Source: an uncultured Sutterella sp. (lineage in GTDB: Bacteria > Pseudomonadota > Gammaproteobacteria > Burkholderiales > Burkholderiaceae_F). From it: 64,000 nucleotides of DNA. The stretch spans positions 4,608 through 68,607 of the forward strand of contig UQOW01000009.1 in NCBI GenBank assembly GCA_900542805.1, in the 5' to 3' direction. Both the position numbers and the translations under genes were made by a program. This document shows positions 21,346-29,665 of the stretch, piece by piece. Under the pieces are notes generated by a model that was not told where the DNA came from, did no database searches, and saw nothing but the letters and a program-made list of their open reading frames with translations. The first letter of the stretch is position 1, and every line of letters starts with the position of its first letter.

Positions 21346-22125
21346 ATGCTACGCGTCATGACCTTTAACGCGAACGGAATTCGTTCTGCAGGAAAAAAAG
21401 GTTTTTGGAATTGGTTTGAAAAGCAAGATGCCGATATTTTGTGCGTTCAGGAACTGAAAGCGCAGCAAAAAGACATCCCCGAGGCGTATCAAAACATTCC
21501 CGGCTATACGGCTTGGTTTCAGTGCGCTCAAAAGCCCGGATATTCCGGATGCGGTCTGTGGTCGCGAGCAGAGCCCGAACACGTCCAAATCGGATTCGGG
21601 GTTCCCGAATTCGATGTCGAAGGGCGGTATGTGCGAGCGGACTTTGAACGCGTCAGCATTATTTGCGCCTATTTTCCGTCCGGCACGAGCGGCCCGGAAC
21701 GTCAGGAGGCCAAGTATCGATTTCTCGATGCGTTCGAGCAGCATATGGACGCATTGGTAACACAAGGCCGACAGGTTTTGGTCTGTGCGGACGTTAACAT
21801 CGCCCACCGAGAAATTGATTTGGCGAATTGGAAAGGAAATCTCAAGCACACGGGATTTTTGCCGCAAGAACGCGCTTGGTTGACGACCTGTTTTGAAAAA
21901 CGCGGCTGGACGGATGTTTTTCGGAAACTCGATCCCAGGCCCGGGCAGTACACGTGGTGGAGCCAAAGGGGGCGGGCCCGAGAAAAGAACGTCGGTTGGC
22001 GCATCGATTATGAAATCGCAACGGAACAATTAGCGTTAAGCGCCTGTCAGGCACGTGTTTATCGCGATGAAAAATTTTCCGACCACGCTCCGCTTACGAT
22101 TGACTACGAAGGTAGGTGGCTTTAA
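21346..22125 (+). CDS. xthA: Exodeoxyribonuclease III / AP endonuclease
   Basis: A 259-residue exonuclease/endonuclease/phosphatase-fold enzyme for base excision repair. Motifs are MTFNANGIRSA (metal and DNA contact), ILCVQELKAQ (catalytic Glu), VCADVNIAHREIDLAN (Asp/Asn), a GQYTWWSQRG loop and FSDHAPLTIDY with the catalytic His. Because these residues are intact it is an active nuclease and not the Crc regulator of Pseudomonas. The start at 21346 follows AAAGGA. Its TAA shares a base with the ATG of the next gene (TAATG), so rsuA translation is probably coupled to it. Confidence 0.93.
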   Translation: MLRVMTFNANGIRSAGKKGFWNWFEKQDADILCVQELKAQQKDIPEAYQNIPGYTAWFQCAQKPGYSGCGLWSRAEPEHVQIGFGVPEFDVEGRYVRADFERVSIICAYFPSGTSGPERQEAKYRFLDAFEQHMDALVTQGRQVLVCADVNIAHREIDLANWKGNLKHTGFLPQERAWLTTCFEKRGWTDVFRKLDPRPGQYTWWSQRGRAREKNVGWRIDYEIATEQLALSACQARVYRDEKFSDHAPLTIDYEGRWL

Positions 22126-22817
22126 TGCGTGCCGAGCAGATGCTCTTTACGCAAGGCTTTGGAACGCGACACGAATGTCGGGCCCTTGTCGATCAGGGGC
22201 GCGTTGCTCTACAAGACAAGGTTCTTTTCTCCTGGAGCGAAGAGGTTGACCCGCAGGGAAAATGGTTTACCGTCGATCATGAGCGCTGGCCGTATGTGAC
22301 AAAAGCGGTCATCCTTTTAAATAAACCTGTCGACTTTGAGTGCTCGATGCGGCCGACCGAATACCCGAGTGTTTTAAGATTGCTTCCGGCGCCTCTTCGG
22401 TACCGGGGCGTGCAACCGGTCGGCCGCTTGGATGCCGACACAACGGGGCTTTTGCTTTTAACCGACGACGGCGCTTTAAATCACCGACTGACGCATCCGA
22501 AGCACCACATCGAGAAAACCTATCGTGTTACATTAAAGCATGCGGTGAAAGAGGACTTTGCCGAGCGACTCCTGAACGGGGTCGTTCTGAAAGGCGAAAA
22601 GACCCCGGTTAAAGCCGAAGTCTGTACGCTTCTTTCCGATAAGCAAATAACCATGACCGTCACAAGCGGCAAATACCATCAAGTCAAACGCATGGTTGCG
22701 GCAGCCGGCAATCGTGTGATGGCACTGCATCGGGAAAGTATGGGCGGGCTCAAGATTCCGGAAAAGCTTGCGCCGGGATGTTGGATGTGGGTCTTTCGTT
22801 TCCCTTGGGATTTGTAA
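22125..22817 (+). CDS. rsuA: 16S rRNA pseudouridine(516) synthase-type enzyme (RsuA family)
   Basis: A 230-residue pseudouridine synthase. The N-terminal S4-like RNA-binding part (MLFTQGFGTRHECRALVDQG) is followed by LLNKPVDFECSM and the catalytic motif GRLDADTTGLLLLTDDG, where Asp is the nucleophile, then HIEKTYRV and TSGKYHQVKRMVAAAGNRV. The small size and motif spelling fit RsuA, which modifies U516 of 16S rRNA. The ATG at 22125 overlaps the xthA stop by one base and follows AAGGTAGG; a GTG at 22116 is the alternative start. Confidence 0.87.
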   Translation: MRAEQMLFTQGFGTRHECRALVDQGRVALQDKVLFSWSEEVDPQGKWFTVDHERWPYVTKAVILLNKPVDFECSMRPTEYPSVLRLLPAPLRYRGVQPVGRLDADTTGLLLLTDDGALNHRLTHPKHHIEKTYRVTLKHAVKEDFAERLLNGVVLKGEKTPVKAEVCTLLSDKQITMTVTSGKYHQVKRMVAAAGNRVMALHRESMGGLKIPEKLAPGCWMWVFRFPWDL

Positions 22818-22822
22818 ACGAT

Positions 22823-24151
22823 ATGGCAAAAGAAACGAGAATCGCTGGCGCACTTTCGGTTTACAAAAAACCGGCGACGTTGCGCATGCTTTTTTTGGGG
22901 TTTTCTTCCGGCTTACCGCTCTTACTTGTTTTGGGAACCCTCGGATTTTGGTTGCGCGAATCAGGTGTTGACCTCAAGACAATCGGCTTTTTGAGTTGGG
23001 TCGGCCTATGTTGGGGCATGAAGTGGTTGTGGGCCCCTTTGGTCGATCGCTTACAACTGCCGTATCTGACACGAACGTTCGGACGACGTCGCGCGTGGCT
23101 TCTTTTGGCTCAAATCGGGTTGATGAGTTCTCTGGGAGCGTTGGCCTTCGTTAATCCGGCTCGCGAGCTTGCTCTGACTGGGTTTTTAGCAGGCGCGACC
23201 GCTTTTTTCGGCGCAACGCAGGATATTGCCATCGATGCCTACCGGATTGAAAGCGGAACCGAAAAGGAGCAAGCCGCCTTTGCTGCGGCCTATCAAACCG
23301 GCTACCGAATTGCGATGATTTGGGCCGGCGCCGGAGCTTTGGCTATTGCGGGAGCTTTTGAAAGCAGCCTCCGGGGCGGGTGGCACGTTGCGTACCTGAC
23401 AATGTCGGCAAGTATGCTTGTCGGACTAATCACAACGCTTGTAAGCCCGACGGAACCGGCACGCGGCGTTGCCGGATCGGCAAGGTCTTTTTCTCAGTGG
23501 ATCTACGAGGCTGCATGCCTACCGTTTAAAGACTTTTTCACGCGCTTCGGCTGGTGGGCTTTCGTGGTTTTGGCTTTAATTGCCACATACCGCATCAGCG
23601 ACGTCGTGATGGGCGTGATGGCCAATCCGTTCTATCAGGACTTAGGATTTACCAAGCAGGAAGTTGCTGCCGTCAGTAAGGTCTTCGGTGTCGTAATGAC
23701 ACTTGTCGGGGCGTTTATCGGCGGCGTTGTTGCCGTGCGTATCGGCGTGATGAAAACGCTGTTTGCAGGAGCGGTTTTGTCTTCGGCAACCAATATTCTT
23801 TTTTCCGTCTTGGCCGGCATCGGGCACAGCCTGCCGTTTCTTGTCTTTACCGTAAGTGCAGATAACCTTGCCGGAGGCCTTGCAAGCGCCGCGTTTGTCG
23901 CTTACTTATCGGGTCTTACGAATACGGCCTATTCGGCTACGCAGTACGCACTCTTTTCTTCGGTGATGCTGTTTTTGCCCAAGTTCCTGGCCGGGTTTTC
24001 CGGCCTTGCCGTTGAGGCAATCGGCTACAGCGGCTTTTTCCTTGCAACGGCCGCGCTCGGAATCCCCGTTCTCTTTTTGGTTGTGCTGGCAGGAAAAGCG
24101 AGAAAGCACCTTGTTATCGGCGGCAAAAAAACCCTTGAAGGGAAGATGTAA
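22823..24151 (+). CDS. ampG: AmpG-type muropeptide MFS permease
   Basis: A 442-residue major-facilitator protein with about 12 to 14 membrane segments, expected to import anhydromuropeptides for cell-wall recycling. Typical AmpG stretches are RMLFLGFSSGLPLLLVLGTL near the start, WAPLVDRL, GATQDIAIDAYRIE and TNTAYSATQYALFSSVM. The start at 22823 is taken 5 bases after the rsuA stop; an earlier in-frame ATG at 22778 lies inside rsuA. Nearby envelope genes include rlpA, slt and a PBP5-like gene. It ends 6 bases from the convergent UPF0149 gene. Confidence 0.88.
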   Translation: MAKETRIAGALSVYKKPATLRMLFLGFSSGLPLLLVLGTLGFWLRESGVDLKTIGFLSWVGLCWGMKWLWAPLVDRLQLPYLTRTFGRRRAWLLLAQIGLMSSLGALAFVNPARELALTGFLAGATAFFGATQDIAIDAYRIESGTEKEQAAFAAAYQTGYRIAMIWAGAGALAIAGAFESSLRGGWHVAYLTMSASMLVGLITTLVSPTEPARGVAGSARSFSQWIYEAACLPFKDFFTRFGWWAFVVLALIATYRISDVVMGVMANPFYQDLGFTKQEVAAVSKVFGVVMTLVGAFIGGVVAVRIGVMKTLFAGAVLSSATNILFSVLAGIGHSLPFLVFTVSADNLAGGLASAAFVAYLSGLTNTAYSATQYALFSSVMLFLPKFLAGFSGLAVEAIGYSGFFLATAALGIPVLFLVVLAGKARKHLVIGGKKTLEGKM

Positions 24152-24157
24152 GAGACG

Positions 24158-24736
24158 TTAACGCCCCAGTCGTGTGACTTCGGCGATTTCTCCGACACAG
24201 GCCTCAATGTCGGCTAAGGCCTCATCGAGATTAACAAACGGAATTTCCGCATCGATGGACGCAAGAAGCGAGTGGCTTACCTCGTCTTCTTTTTCGATGT
24301 TGGCATAGCGCAAAATCCCGACTAAGGCGGCTTGTACGGCTCGGGTTTTGTTCTCGAGCAACTCGGGCCAGTGAGAGCAGGCAAAAAGGAAGCCGTCGGA
24401 AAACGGGCGGATGTCGGCAAACTTGTCGTCGCTTTCTTCGTCGGCAAAAAGAATCGGATCGAGCGGTTTTTCCTTCAGGATGGATTCTTGCAGTTGTGCA
24501 CCGCGACGGAGCACGAGGCGACGCAATGCGTCCGGGCAATGCGCTCGGCTGACTCCGTCGATGTCTGTGACAAAGGGAAGCCACCTATCGATTCGAGGCG
24601 GCTTTTTCATCAGGGCAATGGCCGTCAGATACCCGTCAAGCATATCAGGCTCCATCGGCACGGCCGGTTCCGGAGTGCTCGCTAAGAGCTCGCCGAGCGT
24701 TTCGATTTCACTCAAAGAAAGCGGAGCGGGTCTCAT
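24158..24736 (-). CDS. UPF0149 (YgfB/YecA) family protein
   Basis: A 192-residue helical protein of the UPF0149 family, recognised by LSLSEIETLGELLA, MEPDMLDGYLTAIALMKKPP and a conserved SDGFLFACSHWPELL. There is no C-terminal SEC-C zinc motif, so it is the short form. The molecular role is unknown. Its ATG overlaps the ptsI stop by 4 bases (ATGA), making it the last gene of the PTS operon; whether it serves the PTS is not evident. Confidence 0.8.
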   Translation of the reverse strand: MRPAPLSLSEIETLGELLASTPEPAVPMEPDMLDGYLTAIALMKKPPRIDRWLPFVTDIDGVSRAHCPDALRRLVLRRGAQLQESILKEKPLDPILFADEESDDKFADIRPFSDGFLFACSHWPELLENKTRAVQAALVGILRYANIEKEDEVSHSLLASIDAEIPFVNLDEALADIEACVGEIAEVTRLGR

Positions 24737-26715
24737 TGCGGTGTACTCGGATGCAAGGCTTCGATAGCCTCTTGCATTTGTTCGGGGTCTTTCATACGAA
24801 GAATCTTGGCAACGGCTTTTTCACAATCGGCGCAGTTGGTTTGAAGGATTCGTTCCTTTAAGGCCAGAATCCGACCGCTTTCCATCGAGAAGTTTCGTAG
24901 TCCGAGACCGAGGAGCAACTCGAGCATTTCCGGTTCGCCGGCAATTTCGCCGCAGATACTCACGGGGACATCGACCGCCTGAGCCTCTTGTGTGACATGC
25001 TGAATAAGGTAAAGCACGGCAGGGTGCCTTGCCGCACTCAAGTGGTTGACCGACGGGTCATGGCGGCTTCTAGCAAGCGTGTGCTGAATGAGGTCGTTCG
25101 TTCCCAAACTGATAAAGTCCAGTTTCGGCAAAAAGGCCTGAACCCAGATGGCAGCAGCCGGTACTTCAATCATGGCGCCCAAAGGAATGTTCTCCTTGTA
25201 CTTGACGCCGGCTTTTTGTAAGTCAGCCTCAGCCTTGGCCAAACGACTGCGTGCAAAGTCTAACTCCGACGGGTGTACGACCATCGGTAGCATAATGCGC
25301 ACATCTGCCCCGACGGCGGCTCGTAGCATGGCACGTAACTGGGTATCGAAGATTTCCGGATGAGCTTGGAAAAAGCCTAAGCCGCGTTTCCCGAGGGAAA
25401 GTGCGAGCTCTTCGGCACTACTTAGGTTGAAGTCTTCGCTCGCCGTCACTTCGAGTATCTTGTCATCGCCCAAATCCATCGTGCGTAGCGTGACGCGTTT
25501 GTTCTTCATGGGGCGAATGACGCGCCGATAAGCTTCGACCTGTTCTTCTTCCGTTGGAAGCGTCTTGCGATTCATAAAGAGAAATTCGCTGCGGAACAGT
25601 CCGATTCCTTCGGCTCCTGCATAGACCGCATCGTTGGAATCTTCCGGAAGTGCCACATTTGAGAACAAATGAACGGCAATGCCGTCGACGGTCTTTGACT
25701 CCGTTTGGCGCAACTTTTTAAGGCGAGAGCGTGTTTTTTTCTCGTCGCGCAGACGTTTTCCGACCTTTTCAACGGCATCTTGATCGGGAAACAGCGTCAC
25801 AAGACCGTTTGTCGCGTCGAGCAAAACGGGATTGTCGGTCTCAACTTGCTGCATGGCGCCGGCGGCACCGACAAGTACCGGAATTTCAAGGGAGCGGGCC
25901 AAAATGGCCGTGTGTGACGTAGCCGAATCGGCCTCTAGAACCAATCCGGAGAACTCCTCGTCGTAGCGGCGTTTAAGGACCACGATGTCGGCAGGGCTGA
26001 GCTTTTCGGCAAAAAGAACGATGCTGTCGGCGCCAATAGAAAGCTCAACGTCATCACTTAATTGGCGACGTCCCGTCAGAACGCGTTGAATCCGATCGAA
26101 CACATCACTGATATCGTCAATGCGTTCTGCGAGATACTCGTCGTCAATCTCGCTAAAGGTCTTGCGTAACTCTTCGAGTTTTAATTCCAATGCCCATTCC
26201 GCATTGACGAGTCTTTCACCGATGATGTCTTGCGTGCTGGTAATCAGCGATTCATCGCACAGAATCTGCAGATGCATTTCCAAAAACGCCGTGGCTTCGG
26301 CCGGAGCACCGTCTGTCGGATTCTCAACGAGATTTTCCAACTCTTGTGTGACGGCGGAAAATGCACCGCGAAGACGCAAGGATTCGGAACGCACCTTCGG
26401 CTTGTCAATGGCAAAGTGAGGAATGCTCAAACTCCCCGAAGAGCATTTTTGTGCTTTTCCGAGTGCAACGCCTGGAAAGATGCGCAATCCTTTAATGGTT
26501 TTGGAAAGCGGCGCGATTTGAGAAACAGAGTCGGCTGAAGCCGACGCTTTGTCTGCGGGCTTTGCCGCCGTCTCTTGCGAGGTGCTTTCGGATTTCGTTG
26601 TATTCGGTTTTGCGGGGGCAACGCTCGGTGCGGGCGTTGTCGTCTTGGCGGAAACGACCTTTTCCGGAACTTTTTCTGTGGCGTCGCTAGTCTGATTGGA
26701 GATGGTATCTGCCAT
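24733..26715 (-). CDS. ptsI: PTS enzyme I with an unusual N-terminal extension
   Basis: Phosphoenolpyruvate-protein phosphotransferase that starts the PTS phosphorelay by phosphorylating HPr. The 660-residue protein contains the HPr-binding helices, the phospho-histidine motif SATSHTAILARS (His268), GAEGIGLFRSEFLFM, the PEP-binding barrel (LRTMDLGDDK, SLGTNDLIQ) and the C-terminal Cys of ICGEIAGEPEM. Residues 1 to about 75 are a low-complexity Ala/Thr/Ser/Pro/Lys/Glu segment before the usual enzyme start IKGLRIFPGVALGKA. The start is secure because GGAGGAATAGCCC sits directly before the ATG at 26715, within the end of ptsH. No EIIB or EIIC lies in the window. Confidence 0.93.
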   Translation of the reverse strand: MADTISNQTSDATEKVPEKVVSAKTTTPAPSVAPAKPNTTKSESTSQETAAKPADKASASADSVSQIAPLSKTIKGLRIFPGVALGKAQKCSSGSLSIPHFAIDKPKVRSESLRLRGAFSAVTQELENLVENPTDGAPAEATAFLEMHLQILCDESLITSTQDIIGERLVNAEWALELKLEELRKTFSEIDDEYLAERIDDISDVFDRIQRVLTGRRQLSDDVELSIGADSIVLFAEKLSPADIVVLKRRYDEEFSGLVLEADSATSHTAILARSLEIPVLVGAAGAMQQVETDNPVLLDATNGLVTLFPDQDAVEKVGKRLRDEKKTRSRLKKLRQTESKTVDGIAVHLFSNVALPEDSNDAVYAGAEGIGLFRSEFLFMNRKTLPTEEEQVEAYRRVIRPMKNKRVTLRTMDLGDDKILEVTASEDFNLSSAEELALSLGKRGLGFFQAHPEIFDTQLRAMLRAAVGADVRIMLPMVVHPSELDFARSRLAKAEADLQKAGVKYKENIPLGAMIEVPAAAIWVQAFLPKLDFISLGTNDLIQHTLARSRHDPSVNHLSAARHPAVLYLIQHVTQEAQAVDVPVSICGEIAGEPEMLELLLGLGLRNFSMESGRILALKERILQTNCADCEKAVAKILRMKDPEQMQEAIEALHPSTPQ

Positions 26716-26718
26716 GGG

Positions 26719-26988
26719 CTATTCCTCCTCTCCGAAACGCGATTCAAACAAAGCCGTGATGGCATCGCAGGCAGCGATTTCATTGATTCCTTCGAGCTCA
26801 ATTCGAAGTACGTCGTTGTGCTTGGCCCCGAGGGTCATGACGGCAAGAATGGATTTGGCATCAGCACATTTCGTGCCTTTTTTGATGCGGATGGCGCACT
26901 CGAAAAGATTAGCCGTTTTTGTTAAAAGAGCGGCCGGGCGAGCGTGAATGCCGAGTTGATTCTGTACGGTAACAGTTTTAACAAGCAT
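26719..26988 (-). CDS. ptsH: Phosphocarrier protein HPr
   Basis: An 89-residue HPr that carries phosphate from enzyme I to EIIA proteins. His15 lies in the active-site GIHARPA, and Ser46 in AKSILAVMTLGAKH matches the site phosphorylated by HPr kinase, so regulation by HprK is possible if that gene exists elsewhere. The gene sits 3 bases upstream of ptsI and its last codons contain the ptsI ribosome-binding site. Confidence 0.96.
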   Translation of the reverse strand: MLVKTVTVQNQLGIHARPAALLTKTANLFECAIRIKKGTKCADAKSILAVMTLGAKHNDVLRIELEGINEIAACDAITALFESRFGEEE

Positions 26989-27126
26989 CTTTTAAGCTTT
27001 ACAAGGCGGTTTCATTTAAGCATACCGCAATACTAGTATGTCCTGCTTGTTTGGCAAGCGGGTTGAAAGAAAAATACAGGGCGAAAAAGGAAAGAAAACG
27101 GCCAGCACAAAGCCGAATCGGATAAC

Positions 27127-27531
27127 TTACCCGGCTTTGCGAACGGTGATGCCGAAGGCCCCGGCTTCTTTGACAAGGGCACAGAGCTGATCGAAGGCCT
27201 TGTGTCGGTGGCATACGGCCGTTAAAACCATCGGCAGATTAACCCCGGTGATAAGGACTGTATCGGCATGACGCAGGAGTTTTTCTGCGATATTGGCCGG
27301 CGAAGCACCGATGACGTCGGTCAGAATCAGCGTGGTGTTTCTTTCTGGGCGGTCGGATGCTAACTTTGCACTAATCGAATCGGCAACGGCAGCCGGGTCT
27401 GCATCGGCGGATACATCCACCGCAATGAGACTATCGAGGCTATGTGGATCGTAGCCGTACACATGGGAAGCGCACTCCTTGAGAGCGGAGGCCAGAGGCG
27501 CATGCGCAATAATCAGGATAGAAGTTGTCAC
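27127..27531 (-). CDS. PTS EIIA component, mannose/fructose type
   Basis: A 134-residue EIIA-Man domain protein. His10 in LIIAHAPLASALKE is the phosphorylated residue; LILTDVIGASPANIA and GVNLPMVLTAV are the other family landmarks. It stands alone, not fused to EIIB, and no transporter components are nearby. In betaproteobacteria such EIIA-HPr-EI sets are usually regulatory, linked to PTS-Ntr or virulence control, with no sugar transport; that is inference here. A 138-base gap with a small GCTTG/CAAGC hairpin separates it from ptsH. Confidence 0.92.
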   Translation of the reverse strand: MTTSILIIAHAPLASALKECASHVYGYDPHSLDSLIAVDVSADADPAAVADSISAKLASDRPERNTTLILTDVIGASPANIAEKLLRHADTVLITGVNLPMVLTAVCHRHKAFDQLCALVKEAGAFGITVRKAG

Positions 27532-27726
27532 AAAGAGCCCTTAGGTAACGCTGAGAAGACAATTGTATCGGCGCCCTATAATAGGCAAAAGAGGCTTAAG
27601 ATAGACTAAAATGCAACAACATATACAAATAAGCGACAACGTGCTTTCTTTTGGCGGTATCTGAGCTTATTTACAAAGCTTTGCGAAGAACGTATTTTTT
27701 CAAACTGACGTTGTAAGGTTGCCACA

Positions 27727-28095
27727 ATGGCGTTATTAGAGTTTCGATCGAAAGCCGCAGCCGGCTTTTTCCTGCTCTCGGCGACATTTCAGGAAGTCTG
27801 CAAAGTTCTCGGGCGTCCCTTCTCCCAGAGCGGAAGTTGGACGGTCGAGGAGTTACCTCAGATTCTCGATACATTGGAAAAAGAAGTCGCCCGAGAAAAA
27901 CAGATGCTCGCTTCTCAGGAGGCGGCATTTCGTGAAAAAGAAGCGTGCGGACGAGGTTATCCGACGGAAAACGAAGAAGACCGGCGCCGGCAACGCGAGG
28001 ACTTCGTGAGTTTCGGAATGCGGACTGTGCCGCTGCGCGAGATGATATGTTCGGCAATCACTAAGCGTGTTCCCGTGATGTGGGGCATCCCGTAG
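27727..28095 (+). CDS. DUF1840 family protein
   Basis: A 122-residue soluble protein starting MALLEFRSKAAAGFFLLSAT and ending with ITKRVPVMWGIP, the typical ends of DUF1840 proteins in betaproteobacteria. WTVEELPQILDTLEKEVARE is the central helix, and PLREMICSAI matches the conserved C-terminal helix. The function is unknown. A good AAGG lies before the start. The preceding 195-base gap contains an isolated TATAAT at 27577-27582 without a clear -35. Its stop is 17 bases from the convergent trkH. Confidence 0.8.
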   Translation: MALLEFRSKAAAGFFLLSATFQEVCKVLGRPFSQSGSWTVEELPQILDTLEKEVAREKQMLASQEAAFREKEACGRGYPTENEEDRRRQREDFVSFGMRTVPLREMICSAITKRVPVMWGIP

Positions 28096-28112
28096 CCAAG
28101 CAAGAGGACGGA

Positions 28113-29657
28113 TTAAACGCGCCAGAAGTCCCGAGTAAACAGAACGAAGACCGTGACGATTTCCAGACGGCCAATCAGCATACAGAAGGTGCAAAGCCAA
28201 AGCTGAAAAGCCGAGAGCGTTCCGTAGTTGACGGTCGGCCCAACTTTTTCCAGTCCCGGTCCCGTATTCGTTAGGCAAGCGAAAACGGCTGAAAAGGCCG
28301 AGGCAACATCTAGGCCCGAGGCAACCAACAGAACGCTTGCCGTTAGCAGGGCGGCTATCCATAACACAATAAAGTTCAAAACCATAAAGACAATCGGGTC
28401 GGGAATCGTGACGCGATTGATGCGTAGCGGAATCACGGCTTTCGGGTGAAGGGTTTGTAAAAACCCTCGGGAAAGTTGCTTGGTAAGAATCAGCGCCCGA
28501 AGCATCTTAATGCCGCCGCCGACGCTTCCAGAACAGGTGGAGAAGGCTGCCAAGCACAGCATGATGACGCTCGCCGTTATCGGCCAGTGGCTGTAATCGG
28601 TACTGGAAAATCCGGTGGTCGAGGCGATGCTTACGACGTTAAAGAGCGCATAAAGGAACGTTTCGCTTGTCGAGTCGTACACGGCATTTAGCACCAAAAC
28701 GGCAAAGACGACAAGTACGCCTGAGGCGAGCACAAAAAGCCAGGCGCGAGCTTCCGGATCTTGCAGGTAAAGGAGAGGGGATCTTTTTTTCCAAACCAGG
28801 AAGTGCAACGAAAAGCTCATGCCGCTTATAAGCATAAAGAGAATGCAGACAAGAGTAATTGTGTTGTCGGACCAGAAGGCAAAGCTGGCATCGTGCGAAG
28901 AAAAGCCGCCGAGACTGACGGTTGAAAAGGCGTGCACGAGTGCGTCAAACCCGGACATGCCGGCCAGCTTGTAGCCGACAAAGCATGCAAGGCTTAACCC
29001 TACGTAGATCCACCAGAGTCCCTTGGCCGTGCTGGCAATGCGCGGTGTAAGTTTCGTGGCTTCAATAGTCGAGCCGATTTCGGCATTGGTCACGGAAGAC
29101 TTGTTCGTTCCGATTCCGAAAAGCGGAGAAATCGAAGGGGCAGCCTGACACAGGTTCACGAAACGAAATAACTGAGAGCCGCCGACTCCCATGAGCGGAA
29201 GCAGAGCAATCGCGAGAACGAGGATTCCCATGCCGCCGAGCCAACTTAGAAGACACCGCCAAAAGTTAATTGACTCCGGGAGGTTTTCGACGGAAAAGGC
29301 CGTTGCACAGGTCGTCGTAATGCCGCTCATGGCCTCAAAGTAGGCTTGCGAAAACGAAGCGTTCGGCAAGGTTACGAGCGGAACAGCGGCAAAAATCGGC
29401 AAAACAGACCAAAGAAGCGTGGCAAGCAAAAAGCCGTCGCGCGGCATCAGGTCGCGTTTATCATGTCGCGTTAAAGCAATCAGGGTAAGTGCGCCGCAAG
29501 CCGTCAAGATAGCTCCGAGGAAAAAACCGTGCGCGGCGCCGTCGTCAAAAAAGGCCGAAACGGCAAGCCCGAGCAGGTGAATGCCGGAAAAGACCAACAA
29601 AACGGTTCCGATGATATTGAGAACCGGGAACAGTAAGTAACGTAGTCTCGCGAGCAT
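28113..29657 (-). CDS. trkH: Trk-type potassium uptake channel subunit
   Basis: A 514-residue polytopic membrane protein of the TrkH/KtrB superfamily, the ion-conducting subunit of the low-affinity potassium uptake system gated by TrkA. Four pore loops can be seen: SGITTTCATAFS, TVSLGGFSSHDAS, ASTTGFSSTDYSHW and TNTGPGLEKVGP. In the first loop the residue normally Gly (SGLTTTGAT in Vibrio TrkH) is Cys117. The other three loops keep glycine. A lost filter glycine can change ion selectivity in this superfamily, so sodium passage or weaker potassium selectivity is possible. It is 8 bases downstream of trkA. Confidence 0.93.
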   Translation of the reverse strand: MLARLRYLLFPVLNIIGTVLLVFSGIHLLGLAVSAFFDDGAAHGFFLGAILTACGALTLIALTRHDKRDLMPRDGFLLATLLWSVLPIFAAVPLVTLPNASFSQAYFEAMSGITTTCATAFSVENLPESINFWRCLLSWLGGMGILVLAIALLPLMGVGGSQLFRFVNLCQAAPSISPLFGIGTNKSSVTNAEIGSTIEATKLTPRIASTAKGLWWIYVGLSLACFVGYKLAGMSGFDALVHAFSTVSLGGFSSHDASFAFWSDNTITLVCILFMLISGMSFSLHFLVWKKRSPLLYLQDPEARAWLFVLASGVLVVFAVLVLNAVYDSTSETFLYALFNVVSIASTTGFSSTDYSHWPITASVIMLCLAAFSTCSGSVGGGIKMLRALILTKQLSRGFLQTLHPKAVIPLRINRVTIPDPIVFMVLNFIVLWIAALLTASVLLVASGLDVASAFSAVFACLTNTGPGLEKVGPTVNYGTLSAFQLWLCTFCMLIGRLEIVTVFVLFTRDFWRV

Positions 29658-29665
29658 CGGCGCAA

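Noticed and set aside
21346..22125. Crc-like regulator instead of an exonuclease
   Set aside because: Metal-binding and catalytic residues of exonuclease III are all present, unlike Crc.
27577..27582. TATAAT before the DUF1840 gene
   Set aside because: No -35 at suitable spacing on the plus strand, so I do not call a promoter.
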